Source: Streptomyces gardneri
GTDB taxonomy: Bacteria; Actinomycetota; Actinomycetes; Streptomycetales; Streptomycetaceae
Reading direction: 5' to 3'
Length of the DNA stretch: 64,000 nucleotides
Assembly (NCBI RefSeq): GCF_006539185.1
Contig: NZ_BJMN01000014.1
Location: forward strand, 1-64,000
The notes under the pieces are model-generated. The model did no database searches. It was not told the DNA's origin and saw only the letters and a list, made by a program, of their open reading frames with translations. Below, in pieces: positions 1 to 7,808 of the stretch; position 1 is the first letter of the stretch, and the number at the start of each line of letters is the position of its first letter. The position numbers and the translations under genes were made by a program.

Positions 1-48
1 CCCACCCCACCCCACCCCCCCCCCCCCCCCCCCACCCCACCCCCAACC
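1..48. repeat. C-tract low-complexity sequence
   Basis: Almost pure C on the + strand with scattered A residues, including an uninterrupted run of 19 C at 15-33. The opposite strand is a G-tract array able to form a quadruplex. It lies just before a strong hairpin. Homopolymer length here may also reflect sequencing error. Confidence 0.8.
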
Positions 49-82
49 CGAAGCCCCCCGGACATCCCGCCGGGGGGCTTCG
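49..82. terminator. Rho-independent-type terminator hairpin
   Basis: Perfect 13-bp inverted repeat (49-61 with 70-82, core GAAGCCCCCCGG) closing an 8-nt loop. It has no T-run, as is usual for Streptomyces terminators, and probably ends a gene lying left of the window. Confidence 0.7.
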
Positions 83-137
83 CGCTGCCCGACATCGGGC
101 AGGCGGCCCCGCGCACGCGCCCAACTTCCCGAATAAC

Positions 138-155
138 GGACAGAGTTCTCTGTCC
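138..155. promoter_or_regulatory. Perfect inverted repeat, candidate operator of the protease gene
   Basis: GGACAGAG and CTCTGTCC form a perfect 8-bp dyad with a TT centre, 120-137 bp upstream of the protease start. Size and symmetry suit a dimeric repressor or activator. No regulator gene is adjacent in the window, so the partner is unknown. Confidence 0.4.
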
Positions 156-274
156 TTCGGACAACAGATGGTCAAATCCTTGTCGTAGACCTGCCAAAAC
201 CTTCCCTTCGCTGGCACGCTCACAGCCGCGCCACCCCCCCCACAACCCCCACGTGCTTCAGCGAAGGAGCCCGC

Positions 275-1882
275 GTGATCCGCCAGCAGTCCTCGCACCG
301 CCGCACCGCCCTCTCGACCGCCCTCATCGCCTCGGCGGCCATGATCGTCGTCGGAGTCCAGACCGGATCCGCCAGCGCGGACGCCCAGCGGGAGGCGGGC
401 GCCACCGCGCTCGTCCTCACCGGCACGCAGCGCGCGGCGGCCGTCCAGGAGGCGCAGGCGGGAGCCGCCGCGACCGCCAGGGCGATCGGTCTCTCCGGCC
501 AGGAGAAGCTCGTCGTCCGCGACGTCGTCAAGGACGCGGACGGCACCGTCCACACGCGCTACGAGCGCACCTACGAAGGCCTGCCGGTCCTCGGCGGCGA
601 CCTGGTCGTGCACCAGAAGAAGAACGGCACTCGCGCGACGACGAAGGCGACCAACGCCCGGATATCGGTCGCGAGCACGGCGGCCCAGGTCTCCGACGCC
701 ACCGCGAAGAAGGCGGCCCTGGCCTCCGGTGCCCACGCCTCGGAATCCGCCTCCACCGCTCGCAAGGTGGTCTGGGCGGCGACGGGCAAGCCGACGCTGG
801 CCTGGGAGACGACCGTCACGGGCACGCAGTCGGACGGCACTCCGAGCGAGCGTCACGTGATCACCGACGCCACCACGGGCAAGGAGCTCTACTCCTACGA
901 GGCGATCGAGACGGGCACCGGCAACACCCAGTACAGCGGCCAGGTCACGCTCGGCACGGCGCCCTCGTACACCCTCACGGACGCGACCCGCGGCGGCCAC
1001 AAGACGTACGACCTGAACGGTGGCACCAACGGCACCGGCTCGCTCTTCACGAACAGCACGGACACCTGGGGCAACGGCCTGGCGACGAACCGCGAGACCG
1101 CCGCCGCCGACGCCCACTACGGCGCCGCGCTCACCTGGGACTTCTACAAGAACGAACTGGGCCGCAACGGCATCCGCGGAGACGGCGTCGCGGCGTACTC
1201 CCGCGTCCACTACGGCAACGCGTACGTCAACGCCTTCTGGTCCGACACCTGCTTCTGCATGACGTACGGCGACGGCGCGGGCAACACCAAGCCGCTGACG
1301 TCCATCGACGTGGCCGGCCACGAGATGACCCACGGCCTCACCGCCTCCACGGCGGGCCTCCGCTACAGCAAGGAGTCGGGCGGCCTCAACGAAGCCACCT
1401 CGGACATCCTGGGCACCTCGGTCGAGTTCTACGCGGCGAACGCCACCGACGCGGGCGACTACCTCATCGGCGAGAAGATCGACATCCGCGGCAACGGCAC
1501 CCCGCTCCGCTACATGGACAAGCCGAGCAGGGACGGCAACTCCGCCGACTACTGGTCCAACTCGGTGGGCCGCCTCGACGTCCACTACTCCTCTGGCCCG
1601 GCGAACCACTTCTTCTACCTGCTCTCCGAAGGCAGCGGCACGAAGACGATCAACGGCGTCACCTACAACTCGCCCACCTCCGACGGCTCCACCCTCACGG
1701 GCATAGGCCGCACGAAGGCCTACAAGATCTGGTACAAGGCGCTCTCCACCTACATGACCTCCTCCACCACCTACGCCGGCGCCCGCACGGCCACCCTCTC
1801 GGCAACCACCGACCTCTACGGCGCGAACAGCCCGGAGTACACGGCGGTCGCCAAGGCCTGGACGGCGATCAACGTGAAGTAA
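275..1882 (+). CDS. Secreted M4-family neutral metalloprotease (thermolysin-like)
   Basis: A secreted zinc endopeptidase that would degrade extracellular protein. The 535-residue product has a signal peptide (Arg-rich start, hydrophobic stretch, Ala-rich cleavage zone near residue 35). An FTP-type propeptide follows (YEGLPVLGGDLVVH), then the M4 catalytic domain. The HEMTH motif gives zinc ligands H349 and H353 with catalytic E350. The third ligand is E373 in NEATSD, 20 residues later as in thermolysin. The transition-state histidine is H437 in HYSSGPAN. The GTG start follows AAGGAG at 264-269 with 5 nt spacing. The gene is monocistronic between two terminators. Confidence 0.93.
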   Translation: MIRQQSSHRRTALSTALIASAAMIVVGVQTGSASADAQREAGATALVLTGTQRAAAVQEAQAGAAATARAIGLSGQEKLVVRDVVKDADGTVHTRYERTYEGLPVLGGDLVVHQKKNGTRATTKATNARISVASTAAQVSDATAKKAALASGAHASESASTARKVVWAATGKPTLAWETTVTGTQSDGTPSERHVITDATTGKELYSYEAIETGTGNTQYSGQVTLGTAPSYTLTDATRGGHKTYDLNGGTNGTGSLFTNSTDTWGNGLATNRETAAADAHYGAALTWDFYKNELGRNGIRGDGVAAYSRVHYGNAYVNAFWSDTCFCMTYGDGAGNTKPLTSIDVAGHEMTHGLTASTAGLRYSKESGGLNEATSDILGTSVEFYAANATDAGDYLIGEKIDIRGNGTPLRYMDKPSRDGNSADYWSNSVGRLDVHYSSGPANHFFYLLSEGSGTKTINGVTYNSPTSDGSTLTGIGRTKAYKIWYKALSTYMTSSTTYAGARTATLSATTDLYGANSPEYTAVAKAWTAINVK

Positions 1883-1902
1883 CCCCACACCGCACCACAC
1901 GA

Positions 1903-1941
1903 AAGACCCCGCCCCGGCCCACCCGCCGCAGGCGGGGTCTT
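1903..1941 (+). terminator. Terminator of the protease gene
   Basis: Perfect 11-bp inverted repeat AAGACCCCGCC / GGCGGGGTCTT (1903-1913, 1931-1941) beginning 20 bp after the stop codon. Confidence 0.85.
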
Positions 1942-1945
1942 CCAT

Positions 1946-2526
1946 TCACACCAACAGTGAGCGCGCTGGGGAGAAGCCGTTGGCACCACGCACGGGCGGC
2001 CGCGGTCGGCGCGCCGAGTCCGGAGTCCCCATGGGCAGTGACAGATCGCCCAGATGCGCGAGCAGCACATCCGCACATGCCCGTGGAGCCGGGTGAGCAC
2101 TCGGCGCATCAGACTTCTCGTGATGACTTCGGCACGGCGGTGTTCGTCGAGCGGCAGAAGCTCGGCCAGGAGCCCGGCTGTGAGCCGGAGCTGCTCGGGG
2201 CGGGGGCGGCTGCCCAGGTCTCCGATCCGCTCGACGTGTTCGAGCAGTCGACCGCCGACCCTCGTGGTCGTGGCGCTGGGCATCCTGGCGCTCGGGATGA
2301 CGGTGATCTGGCGGAGGACCGGTCGCGCAAAGAACCGAATCTACTGACTGACCGACGACACCAACCGATCGGTGGCGTCTGCCCAAGTGAGAGGTCGTCA
2401 GGATGCGGCGAATCGGCGGTTCGCAGACCTGCTGGGGGAGTGCGAGTGATCGAGCGAGGGGGGACTGTCAGTGCGATCGCCTACGCTGCGGTCCGCTTCG
2501 ACGGTTCGCATGGGGAGGAGACAGGA
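1946..2526. other. 581-bp region without an intact gene
   Basis: No frame here shows convincing Streptomyces codon bias with a ribosome binding site over its full length. The minus strand holds a stretch resembling part of a regulator (separate entry). The + strand has only a short hydrophobic tail-like frame ending at 2347. It reads as a decayed gene remnant between the protease terminator and the next small gene. Confidence 0.5.
2054..2283 (-). pseudogene. Possible remnant of a TetR-type regulator C-terminal domain
   Basis: The minus-strand frame contains EQLRLTAGLLAELLPLDE followed by HRRAEV. This resembles the helix common in TetR C-terminal domains of actinobacteria (LLAELLPLDE-RRAEV). 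No HTH domain precedes it. Beyond about 2110 the similarity seems to continue in another minus frame (ADVLLAHLGDLSLP), suggesting a frameshift. The assignment rests on pattern memory only, and the stretch could be a chance frame. Confidence 0.28.
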
Positions 2527-2949
2527 ATGGGCGGTAACGCCTGGACACAGACGGGCCCGTATCAGCCTGATCTGGCGGCTGCATTCCGGCAGGCCCAGGA
2601 TGGCAACCTGGCGGAGGACGACCACGGCTTCGGAGGGCGATCCATCGAGGAGTTGTGGCGCGATCCGGCATGGCACGAGTACATCTTCACCGGTGGTACG
2701 GGCACAGTGCTGGACTTCCCCCACATGATCGATGCCACGGACCGGAGCGATGGTCCGTTCATGCGACCGCTGACCGACAGCGAAGTGCGCGCCTGGTCCC
2801 CGAGCGGCCAACCCACCTACGAGGACTGGGACGCGGCCCTCGATTCAGGGCGGTTGGAGTTCCCCGACGGCGCCCAAGGGAACTGCACGGTGCTCTACCG
2901 CGACGGCAGGCCCGCCTCGATCGGCTACTGGGGAGTGACCGCCGACTAG
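2527..2949 (+). CDS. Conserved-looking hypothetical protein, 140 aa
   Basis: I do not recognise a domain. The protein is acidic and soluble-looking, with many Trp/Tyr/Phe (WTQTGPY, ELWRDPAWHEYIF, GYWGVTAD) and a central TGGTGTVLDF stretch. It has no signal peptide or membrane segment. ATG at 2527 is chosen because GGAGGAG at 2514-2520 lies 6 nt upstream. In-frame codons further left have no ribosome binding site and run into the remnant region. A hairpin follows the stop immediately. It is single and unlinked to an operon. Confidence 0.7.
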   Translation: MGGNAWTQTGPYQPDLAAAFRQAQDGNLAEDDHGFGGRSIEELWRDPAWHEYIFTGGTGTVLDFPHMIDATDRSDGPFMRPLTDSEVRAWSPSGQPTYEDWDAALDSGRLEFPDGAQGNCTVLYRDGRPASIGYWGVTAD

Positions 2950-2950
2950 C

Positions 2951-2984
2951 CGAAGAGGCTCCAGGACCAGTCCCGGAGCCTTCG
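2951..2984 (+). terminator. Terminator after the 140-aa hypothetical gene
   Basis: Inverted repeat CGAAG-A-GGCTCC / GGAGCC-TTCG beginning one base after the TAG stop. Confidence 0.7.
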
Positions 2985-3034
2985 TCATTTCCGTGCTCGG
3001 CCGCTCAGGGCGTCATGCACCTGCACATACAACA

Positions 3035-3072
3035 AGACCCCGCGTTCAGCGTTTCCGCTGATCACGGGGTCT
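3035..3072 (-). terminator. Hairpin downstream of tRNA-Arg
   Basis: Two-part stem AGACCCCG...CAGCG / CGCTG...CGGGGTCT around a TTTC loop, ending 20 bp beyond the 3' end of the minus-strand tRNA. It probably terminates the tRNA transcript. Confidence 0.65.
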
Positions 3073-3092
3073 GTGTGGCACTTCCTGCGAAG

Positions 3093-3164
3093 TGCCCCCG
3101 GCAGGATTCGAACCTGCGCACACGGCTCCGGAGGCCGTTGCTCTATCCCCTGAGCTACGGGGGC
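3093..3164 (-). tRNA. tRNA-Arg(CCG)
   Basis: 72-nt minus-strand gene. The acceptor stem is GCCCCCG / CGGGGGC with discriminator A. The D arm is GCTCAGGGGATAGAGC. The anticodon stem ACGGC / GCCGT closes loop CTCCGGA, giving anticodon CCG for codon CGG. The T arm is GCAGG-TTCGAAT-CCTGC. CCA is not encoded. It stands near nrtL, an ArgS-related gene. Confidence 0.95.
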
Positions 3165-3193
3165 GTCCGCCGCGTTCGGCGGCGACGGGTAGA

Positions 3194-3224
3194 ACCCTAC
3201 CAGCTCGTGAGGCGTGCCTGTGAA
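3194..3224 (-). promoter_or_regulatory. Candidate tRNA-Arg promoter
   Basis: On the minus strand, TTCACA (3219-3224) and TAGGGT (3194-3199) are separated by 19 bp, about 30 bp upstream of the tRNA 5' end. The spacing is longer than ideal. Confidence 0.35.
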
Positions 3225-3311
3225 CAGGTATTTCCGTGGTGTCACCAGGGGCTGGTTCCCCCGCACGGGTCGGAAGTGGGCAAAACCCGGACGCAGCTCA
3301 TCGGGGCGTCC

Positions 3312-3317
3312 TACTCT
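3312..3317 (+). promoter_or_regulatory. -10 element TACTCT for a leaderless transcript
   Basis: TACTCT ends 7 nt before the GTG start at 3325 and no ribosome binding site is present, so transcription probably begins at the start codon. Confidence 0.5.
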
Positions 3318-3324
3318 CGTTCGT

Positions 3325-3891
3325 GTGTCAGGCATGTCCGGTCGGGTGCTCGTTGTCGATGACAACAAGGTGATCCGGCAGTTGATCAGGGTCAATCTCG
3401 AACTCGAGGGGTTCGAGGTCGTGACCGCGGCCGATGGTGCCGAGTGTCTGGATGTCGTTCATCAGGTCTGTCCTGATGTCGTCACCCTCGACGTCGTCAT
3501 GCCCCGCTTGGACGGGATCAAGACGGCCGAGCGGCTGCGGGCCGACCCGCGGACCAGACATCTGCCGGTGGCGATCATCAGTGCCTGCGGTGAGCACGAG
3601 GCGGCCGGCGGCGTCGGTTCCGGTGTCGACGCCTTTCTCGCCAAGCCCTTCGAGCCCTCCGAGCTCGTCCGCGTCGTGCGTCAGTTGATGCACCACGAGC
3701 GCCGTGCGCGCCGGAAGGCCGCCGGGCAGGAGGGGGGAGAGGAGCCGCCCGCAGCCGACGGGCGGCAGGAATTGCGGAGTGAAGGTCGGCAGGGCGAGTC
3801 GGATGGCGTTCCGGAGGTGTCCCCGCAGGGCGCCCCGCAGGACGTCCGGTCGCAAGCGCGGCGTGCCGGGAGTGCGCCCGGCGCTCATTGA
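3325..3891 (+). CDS. Response regulator receiver-domain protein
   Basis: Single-domain CheY-like receiver with a disordered tail. VLVVDDNKVIRQ holds the acidic pocket, DVVTLDVVMPRLDG the phospho-acceptor Asp, and FLAKPFEPSEL the conserved Lys-Pro. There is no DNA-binding domain. After about residue 125 the chain becomes charged and Gly/Gln/Pro-rich, without visible fold. Start GTG 3325 (VSGMSGRVL) is chosen over upstream codons because a TACTCT -10 element lies just before it; ATG 3334 is the alternative. No histidine kinase is adjacent, so the phosphodonor is unknown. Confidence 0.85.
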   Translation: MSGMSGRVLVVDDNKVIRQLIRVNLELEGFEVVTAADGAECLDVVHQVCPDVVTLDVVMPRLDGIKTAERLRADPRTRHLPVAIISACGEHEAAGGVGSGVDAFLAKPFEPSELVRVVRQLMHHERRARRKAAGQEGGEEPPAADGRQELRSEGRQGESDGVPEVSPQGAPQDVRSQARRAGSAPGAH

Positions 3892-3960
3892 GGGGGCGGC
3901 TGGTCGGGGCCGGGTGCCCGCATGGCGAAACCGGTTCGCGTTCTGACCCCCCTCCTCCCC

Positions 3961-3966
3961 TAGGCT
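3961..3966 (+). promoter_or_regulatory. -10 element TAGGCT for leaderless nrtL-lysA
   Basis: TAGGCT lies 6 nt before GTG 3973, with no purine-rich ribosome binding site between them. No good -35 is visible. Confidence 0.55.
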
Positions 3967-3972
3967 TGTCCC

Positions 3973-4941
3973 GTGACCCCCGCGGACCTCTCCCTCACCG
4001 TGCTGCACGCCGTGCGCCGTGCGGTCGACGACGGTGCACTGCGGGTCGAGGTGCCCCCGCGGATCAAGGTCGAGCGGGCCCGGCCCGGCGGTGCCGGGGA
4101 GTACGCCAGTAACGTCGCGCTCGTCCTCGCCAGGTCTGCCGGGCGCAGTGCCCGCGAGGTCGCCGGGATCATCGAGGAGCGGCTCCGTGACGCACCCGGG
4201 CTCCGCGGTGTCGAGATCACCGGGCCCGGCTTCCTGAACTTCACCCTGCGTGGCGATGCGGGGAGCGAGCTCGTCCGTGTCGTCCGCGCCGCCGGAGCGT
4301 CGTACGGGCACGGCACCGCACTCGCCGGCACCACCGTCCGTTTCGCCGAGGTGACAGAGTCACGGGCCGTGCTCGTGACCGAGGTCGTCGTGCGGCTGCT
4401 GCGTTCGCAGGGCGCCGACGTCGACCCCGGGGTCGGCGGCGGCGAGCGGGTGTACGTGCACCCCGGGGCGTACGAGGTCGAGAGGCTCGGGAGCGACGCC
4501 GCCCGGTGGGCGCTCCTGCGCGCCGCGCCGCACGACCGGCCCCTCGACGGGGCGCCCCTCCTCGCCCAGCACGAGCGCAACTCCCTCTTCCGGGTGCGGT
4601 ACGCGCACTCCCGGGTCCGACGGCTGCTCGTCAACGGTGAGCAGCTCGGGGTCGGGCCCGCCCCCGAGGTGCCCGTCGACGCGCCCGTACTCCTCGGTGT
4701 CCTCGGCGACCACCCCGTCGTCCTGCTCGCCGCCGCCCGCCACCGCGCCCCCGACCGGGTCGCCCGGCACCTGGAAGCCCTCGCCGACGCGCTGCTCGCG
4801 TTCCAGCACACCGTCCTGCCGCTCGGCGACGAGAAACCCTCGGCCGCCCATCGCTCCCGGCTGGCGCTCGCCGAAGCCGCCGGGACGGTGCTCGCCGGTG
4901 GCCTCTCCGTGCTCGGCATCAGCGCACCCGACCGGATCTGA
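3973..4941 (+). CDS. nrtL: ArgS-related anticodon-binding protein NrtL
   Basis: A 322-residue protein resembling arginyl-tRNA synthetase with the catalytic core removed. Residues about 1-100 match the ArgS N-terminal additional domain (YASNVALVLA, ITGPGFLNF). Residues about 170-322 match the end of the core plus the DALR anticodon domain (LGSDAARWALLR, RYAHSRVRRLL). The HIGH and KMSKS motifs and the roughly 300-residue Rossmann core are missing, so it cannot aminoacylate. The GTG start is probably leaderless. It precedes lysA by 18 bp and they are likely cotranscribed. The function is unknown; binding of tRNA-Arg, encoded 0.8 kb away, is an inference. Confidence 0.85.
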   Translation: MTPADLSLTVLHAVRRAVDDGALRVEVPPRIKVERARPGGAGEYASNVALVLARSAGRSAREVAGIIEERLRDAPGLRGVEITGPGFLNFTLRGDAGSELVRVVRAAGASYGHGTALAGTTVRFAEVTESRAVLVTEVVVRLLRSQGADVDPGVGGGERVYVHPGAYEVERLGSDAARWALLRAAPHDRPLDGAPLLAQHERNSLFRVRYAHSRVRRLLVNGEQLGVGPAPEVPVDAPVLLGVLGDHPVVLLAAARHRAPDRVARHLEALADALLAFQHTVLPLGDEKPSAAHRSRLALAEAAGTVLAGGLSVLGISAPDRI

Positions 4942-4959
4942 AAGAGCAGAAGACCAGAC

Positions 4960-6351
4960 ATGAGCCGTTCCGCCCACCCCGCAGGCCCCCGCCACGCAGA
5001 CGTCCTCACCGAGGGCCACTACTCCGCGCCGCCCGCCGACCTCAACGTCCTCGACCCCAAGGTGTGGGCCCGGACCGTCACGAGGGACGAGCGGGGGGTC
5101 GCCACCGTCGGGGGGCTGGGCGTCGACGCGCTCGCCGAGGAGTTCGGCACCCCCGCCTACTTCCTCGACGAGACCGACTTCCGCGCCCGCTGCCGCGCCT
5201 GGGCCGAGGCCTTCGGCAAGGACGCCGACGTGTTCTACGCCGGGAAGGCGTTCCTCTCCCGGGCCATCGTCCGGTGGCTCAAGGAGGAGGGGCTGAATCT
5301 TGATGTGTGCTCCGGGGGCGAGCTCACCACCGCGCTGTCGGCCGGCATGCCCGCCGAGCGCATCGCCTTCCACGGCAACAACAAGAGCGAGGAAGAGATC
5401 CGGACGGCCGTCGAGGCCGGTGTCGGGCGGATCGTGCTCGACTCCTTCCAGGAGATCGTGCGGGTCGCCCACATCGCCCAGTCCCTCGGGAAGCGCCAGC
5501 GCGTGCAGATCCGGGTGACCGTCGGCGTCGAGGCCCACACGCACGAGTTCATCGCCACCGCGCACGAGGACCAGAAGTTCGGCATCGCGCTCGCCGGCGG
5601 GCAGGCCGCCGAGGCCGTGCGCAGGGCGCTGAAGCTGGACGGCCTGGAGCTCATCGGCATCCACTCGCACATCGGCTCGCAGATCTTCGACATGGCCGGG
5701 TTCGAGGTCTCCGCCCGGCGCGTCGTGCAGCTGCTCGCCGAGGTGCGTGACGAGCACGGCGTCGAGCTGCCCGAGATCGACCTCGGCGGCGGCCTCGGTA
5801 TCGCGTACACCTCCGAGGACGACCCGCGCGAGCCGCACGAGATCGCCAAGGCGCTCAGCGAGATCGTCACGCGGGAGTGCGAGTCCGCGGGGCTGCGGAC
5901 GCCGCGGATCTCCGTCGAGCCGGGCCGGGCCATCGTGGGCCCCACCGCCTTCACGCTCTACCGGGTCGGCACCGTCAAGCCCCTCGAAGGGCTGCGCACG
6001 TACGTGAGCGTCGACGGCGGCATGTCGGACAACATCCGCACGGCCCTGTACGACGCCGAGTACAGCGTCAGCCTCGTCTCGCGGACCAGCGACGCCGAGC
6101 CGATGCTCTCCCGGGTCGTCGGCAAGCACTGCGAGAGCGGTGACATCGTCGTACGGGACGCCTTCCTCCCCGCCGACCTGGGCCCCGGCGACCTCATCGC
6201 CGTGCCCGCCACCGGCGCGTACTGCCGCTCCATGGCCAGCAACTACAACCACGCTCTCCGGCCGCCCGTCGTGGCCGTCCGGGACGGTGAGGCGCGGGTG
6301 ATCGTCCGCCGCGAGACGGAAGAAGATCTCCTGCGACTCGACGTCGGGTGA
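4960..6351 (+). CDS. lysA: Diaminopimelate decarboxylase
   Basis: PLP-dependent (fold type III) decarboxylation of meso-diaminopimelate to L-lysine, the last step of lysine synthesis. Seen: the PLP-binding lysine K96 in FYAGKAFL, the HIGSQ barrel motif, phosphate-binding GGGLGIAY, and the C-terminal dimer-interface motifs DGGMSDN, CESGD and TGAYC. Length 463 is normal for actinobacteria. It starts with ATG 18 bp after nrtL and heads the aspartate-family block (lysA-hom-thrC-thrB). The TGA lies in a sequence that is repeated 27 bp downstream. Confidence 0.97.
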   Translation: MSRSAHPAGPRHADVLTEGHYSAPPADLNVLDPKVWARTVTRDERGVATVGGLGVDALAEEFGTPAYFLDETDFRARCRAWAEAFGKDADVFYAGKAFLSRAIVRWLKEEGLNLDVCSGGELTTALSAGMPAERIAFHGNNKSEEEIRTAVEAGVGRIVLDSFQEIVRVAHIAQSLGKRQRVQIRVTVGVEAHTHEFIATAHEDQKFGIALAGGQAAEAVRRALKLDGLELIGIHSHIGSQIFDMAGFEVSARRVVQLLAEVRDEHGVELPEIDLGGGLGIAYTSEDDPREPHEIAKALSEIVTRECESAGLRTPRISVEPGRAIVGPTAFTLYRVGTVKPLEGLRTYVSVDGGMSDNIRTALYDAEYSVSLVSRTSDAEPMLSRVVGKHCESGDIVVRDAFLPADLGPGDLIAVPATGAYCRSMASNYNHALRPPVVAVRDGEARVIVRRETEEDLLRLDVG

Positions 6352-6386
6352 TGAAATAGTCGAGTGATAGCCGAGTGATGAAATAG
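6348..6386 (+). repeat. Direct repeat around the lysA stop codon
   Basis: GTGATGAAATAG occurs at 6348-6359, spanning the TGA of lysA, and again at 6375-6386, with a 27-bp period. It looks like a local tandem duplication of the stop-codon context. Confidence 0.75.
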
Positions 6387-6398
6387 ATGTCTCAGGAT

Positions 6399-6427
6399 CC
6401 GGACAGGGGCCGGAAACCCCCGTCCGG
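6399..6427 (+). terminator. Hairpin between lysA and hom
   Basis: CCGGAC-A-GGGG pairs with CCCC-C-GTCCGG (one internal mismatch). It lies 73 bp before hom and could be a terminator or an attenuator. Confidence 0.5.
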
Positions 6428-6499
6428 TGAGTGAGACTGGTTCCACCGTAGAAAACCGTCAGAGATACGACGACGAAGTAGTACGAGAAACGAGGTCGG

Positions 6500-7801
6500 A
6501 TGATGCGTACGCGTCCGCTGAAGGTGGCGCTGCTGGGCTGTGGAGTGGTCGGCTCAGAGGTGGCGCGCATCATGACGACGCACGCCGACGACCTCGCCGC
6601 GCGCATCGGCGCCCCGGTCGAGCTCGCCGGCGTGGCCGTCCGCCGCCCGGACAAGGTCCGCGGGGGCATCCCGGCCGAGCTGATCACCACCGACGCGACC
6701 GCCCTCGTCAAACGGGGCGACATCGACGTCGTCGTCGAGGTCATCGGCGGGATCGAGCCGGCCCGCTCCCTCATCACCACCGCCTTCGAGCACGGGGCCT
6801 CCGTGGTCTCCGCGAACAAGGCGCTCCTCGCCCAGGACGGCGCGACGCTCTACGCCGCCGCCGAGCAGCACGGCCAGGACCTGTACTACGAAGCCGCCGT
6901 CGCGGGCGCCATCCCGCTCATCCGGCCGCTCCGCGAGTCGCTCGCCGGCGACAAGATCAACCGCGTGATGGGCATCGTCAACGGCACGACGAACTTCATC
7001 CTGGACAAGATGGACAACTCCGGCGCCGGATACTCCGAGGCGCTGGACGAGGCCACCGCCCTCGGTTACGCCGAGGCCGACCCGACCGCCGACGTCGAGG
7101 GCTTCGACGCCGCCGCCAAGGCCGCCATCCTCGCCGGGATCGCCTTCCACACGCGCGTGCGTCTCGACGACGTCTACCGCGAGGGCATGACCGAGGTCAC
7201 CGCCGCCGACTTCGCCTCGGCGAAGCAGATGGGCTGCACCATCAAGCTGCTCGCGATCTGCGAGCGGGCCGCCGACGGCGAGTCCGTCACCGCGCGCGTG
7301 CACCCGGCGATGATCCCGCTGAGCCACCCGCTGGCCTCCGTCCGCGAGGCGTACAACGCCGTCTTCGTCGAGGCCGACGCCGCCGGACAGCTCATGTTCT
7401 ACGGCCCCGGCGCCGGCGGCTCACCGACCGCCTCGGCCGTGCTCGGCGACCTCGTCGCCGTGTGCCGCAACAAGCTCAACGAGGCCAACGGCCCCGGCGA
7501 GTCCGCGTACACCCAGCTGCCCGTGAGCCCCATGGGCGACGTGGTGACGCGGTACCACATCAGCCTCGACGTGGCCGACAAGCCGGGCGTCCTCGCCCAG
7601 GTCGCGACGGTCTTCGCCGAGCACGGCGTATCCATCGATACTGTGCGCCAGCACGGTCGACAGGACGGAGGCGGCGAGGCCTCTCTCGTCGTCGTCACCC
7701 ACCGCGCGCCCGACGCCGCCCTCTCCGGGACCGTCGAGGCGCTGCGCAAGCTCGACACCGTGCGCGGTGTCGCCAGCATCATGCGTGTTGAAGGGGAGTA
7801 A
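6500..7801 (+). CDS. hom: Homoserine dehydrogenase
   Basis: NAD(P)H-dependent reduction of aspartate semialdehyde to homoserine, the branch point to threonine and methionine. The product has 433 residues. An N-terminal Rossmann motif ([11 protein letters not shown]) and SANKALLA are followed by the catalytic domain with [11 protein letters not shown] and [21 protein letters not shown]-terminal ACT domain (residues about 350-430, [17 protein letters not shown]) is the usual site of threonine feedback. ATG 6500 or the next codon, ATG 6503, follows GAGG at 6492-6495. thrC follows after 7 bp, so the two are probably cotranscribed. Confidence 0.97.
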   Translation: MMRTRPLKVALLGCGVVGSEVARIMTTHADDLAARIGAPVELAGVAVRRPDKVRGGIPAELITTDATALVKRGDIDVVVEVIGGIEPARSLITTAFEHGASVVSANKALLAQDGATLYAAAEQHGQDLYYEAAVAGAIPLIRPLRESLAGDKINRVMGIVNGTTNFILDKMDNSGAGYSEALDEATALGYAEADPTADVEGFDAAAKAAILAGIAFHTRVRLDDVYREGMTEVTAADFASAKQMGCTIKLLAICERAADGESVTARVHPAMIPLSHPLASVREAYNAVFVEADAAGQLMFYGPGAGGSPTASAVLGDLVAVCRNKLNEANGPGESAYTQLPVSPMGDVVTRYHISLDVADKPGVLAQVATVFAEHGVSIDTVRQHGRQDGGGEASLVVVTHRAPDAALSGTVEALRKLDTVRGVASIMRVEGE

Positions 7802-7808
7802 AGGACCC

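Noticed and set aside
2054..2347. 97-codon + frame with a hydrophobic C terminus
   Set aside because: Ser/Arg-rich body, no ribosome binding site, no coding bias; the short hydrophobic end alone is not enough.
253..2526. Long + strand frame running through the protease gene and the spacer
   Set aside because: It is the shadow of the protease reading frame with an Arg/His/Gly-rich product. Only its last part, from ATG 2527 with a ribosome binding site, looks real.
2985..3164. Integrated element at tRNA-Arg
   Set aside because: No integrase and no second copy of the tRNA 3' end was seen in the window.
4360..6819. 819-codon minus frame opposite lysA
   Set aside because: Antisense shadow of lysA and nrtL; no recognisable domain.
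7767..7808. Upstream ATG for thrC inside hom
   Set aside because: The purine-rich sequences and usual family N terminus support ATG 7809.
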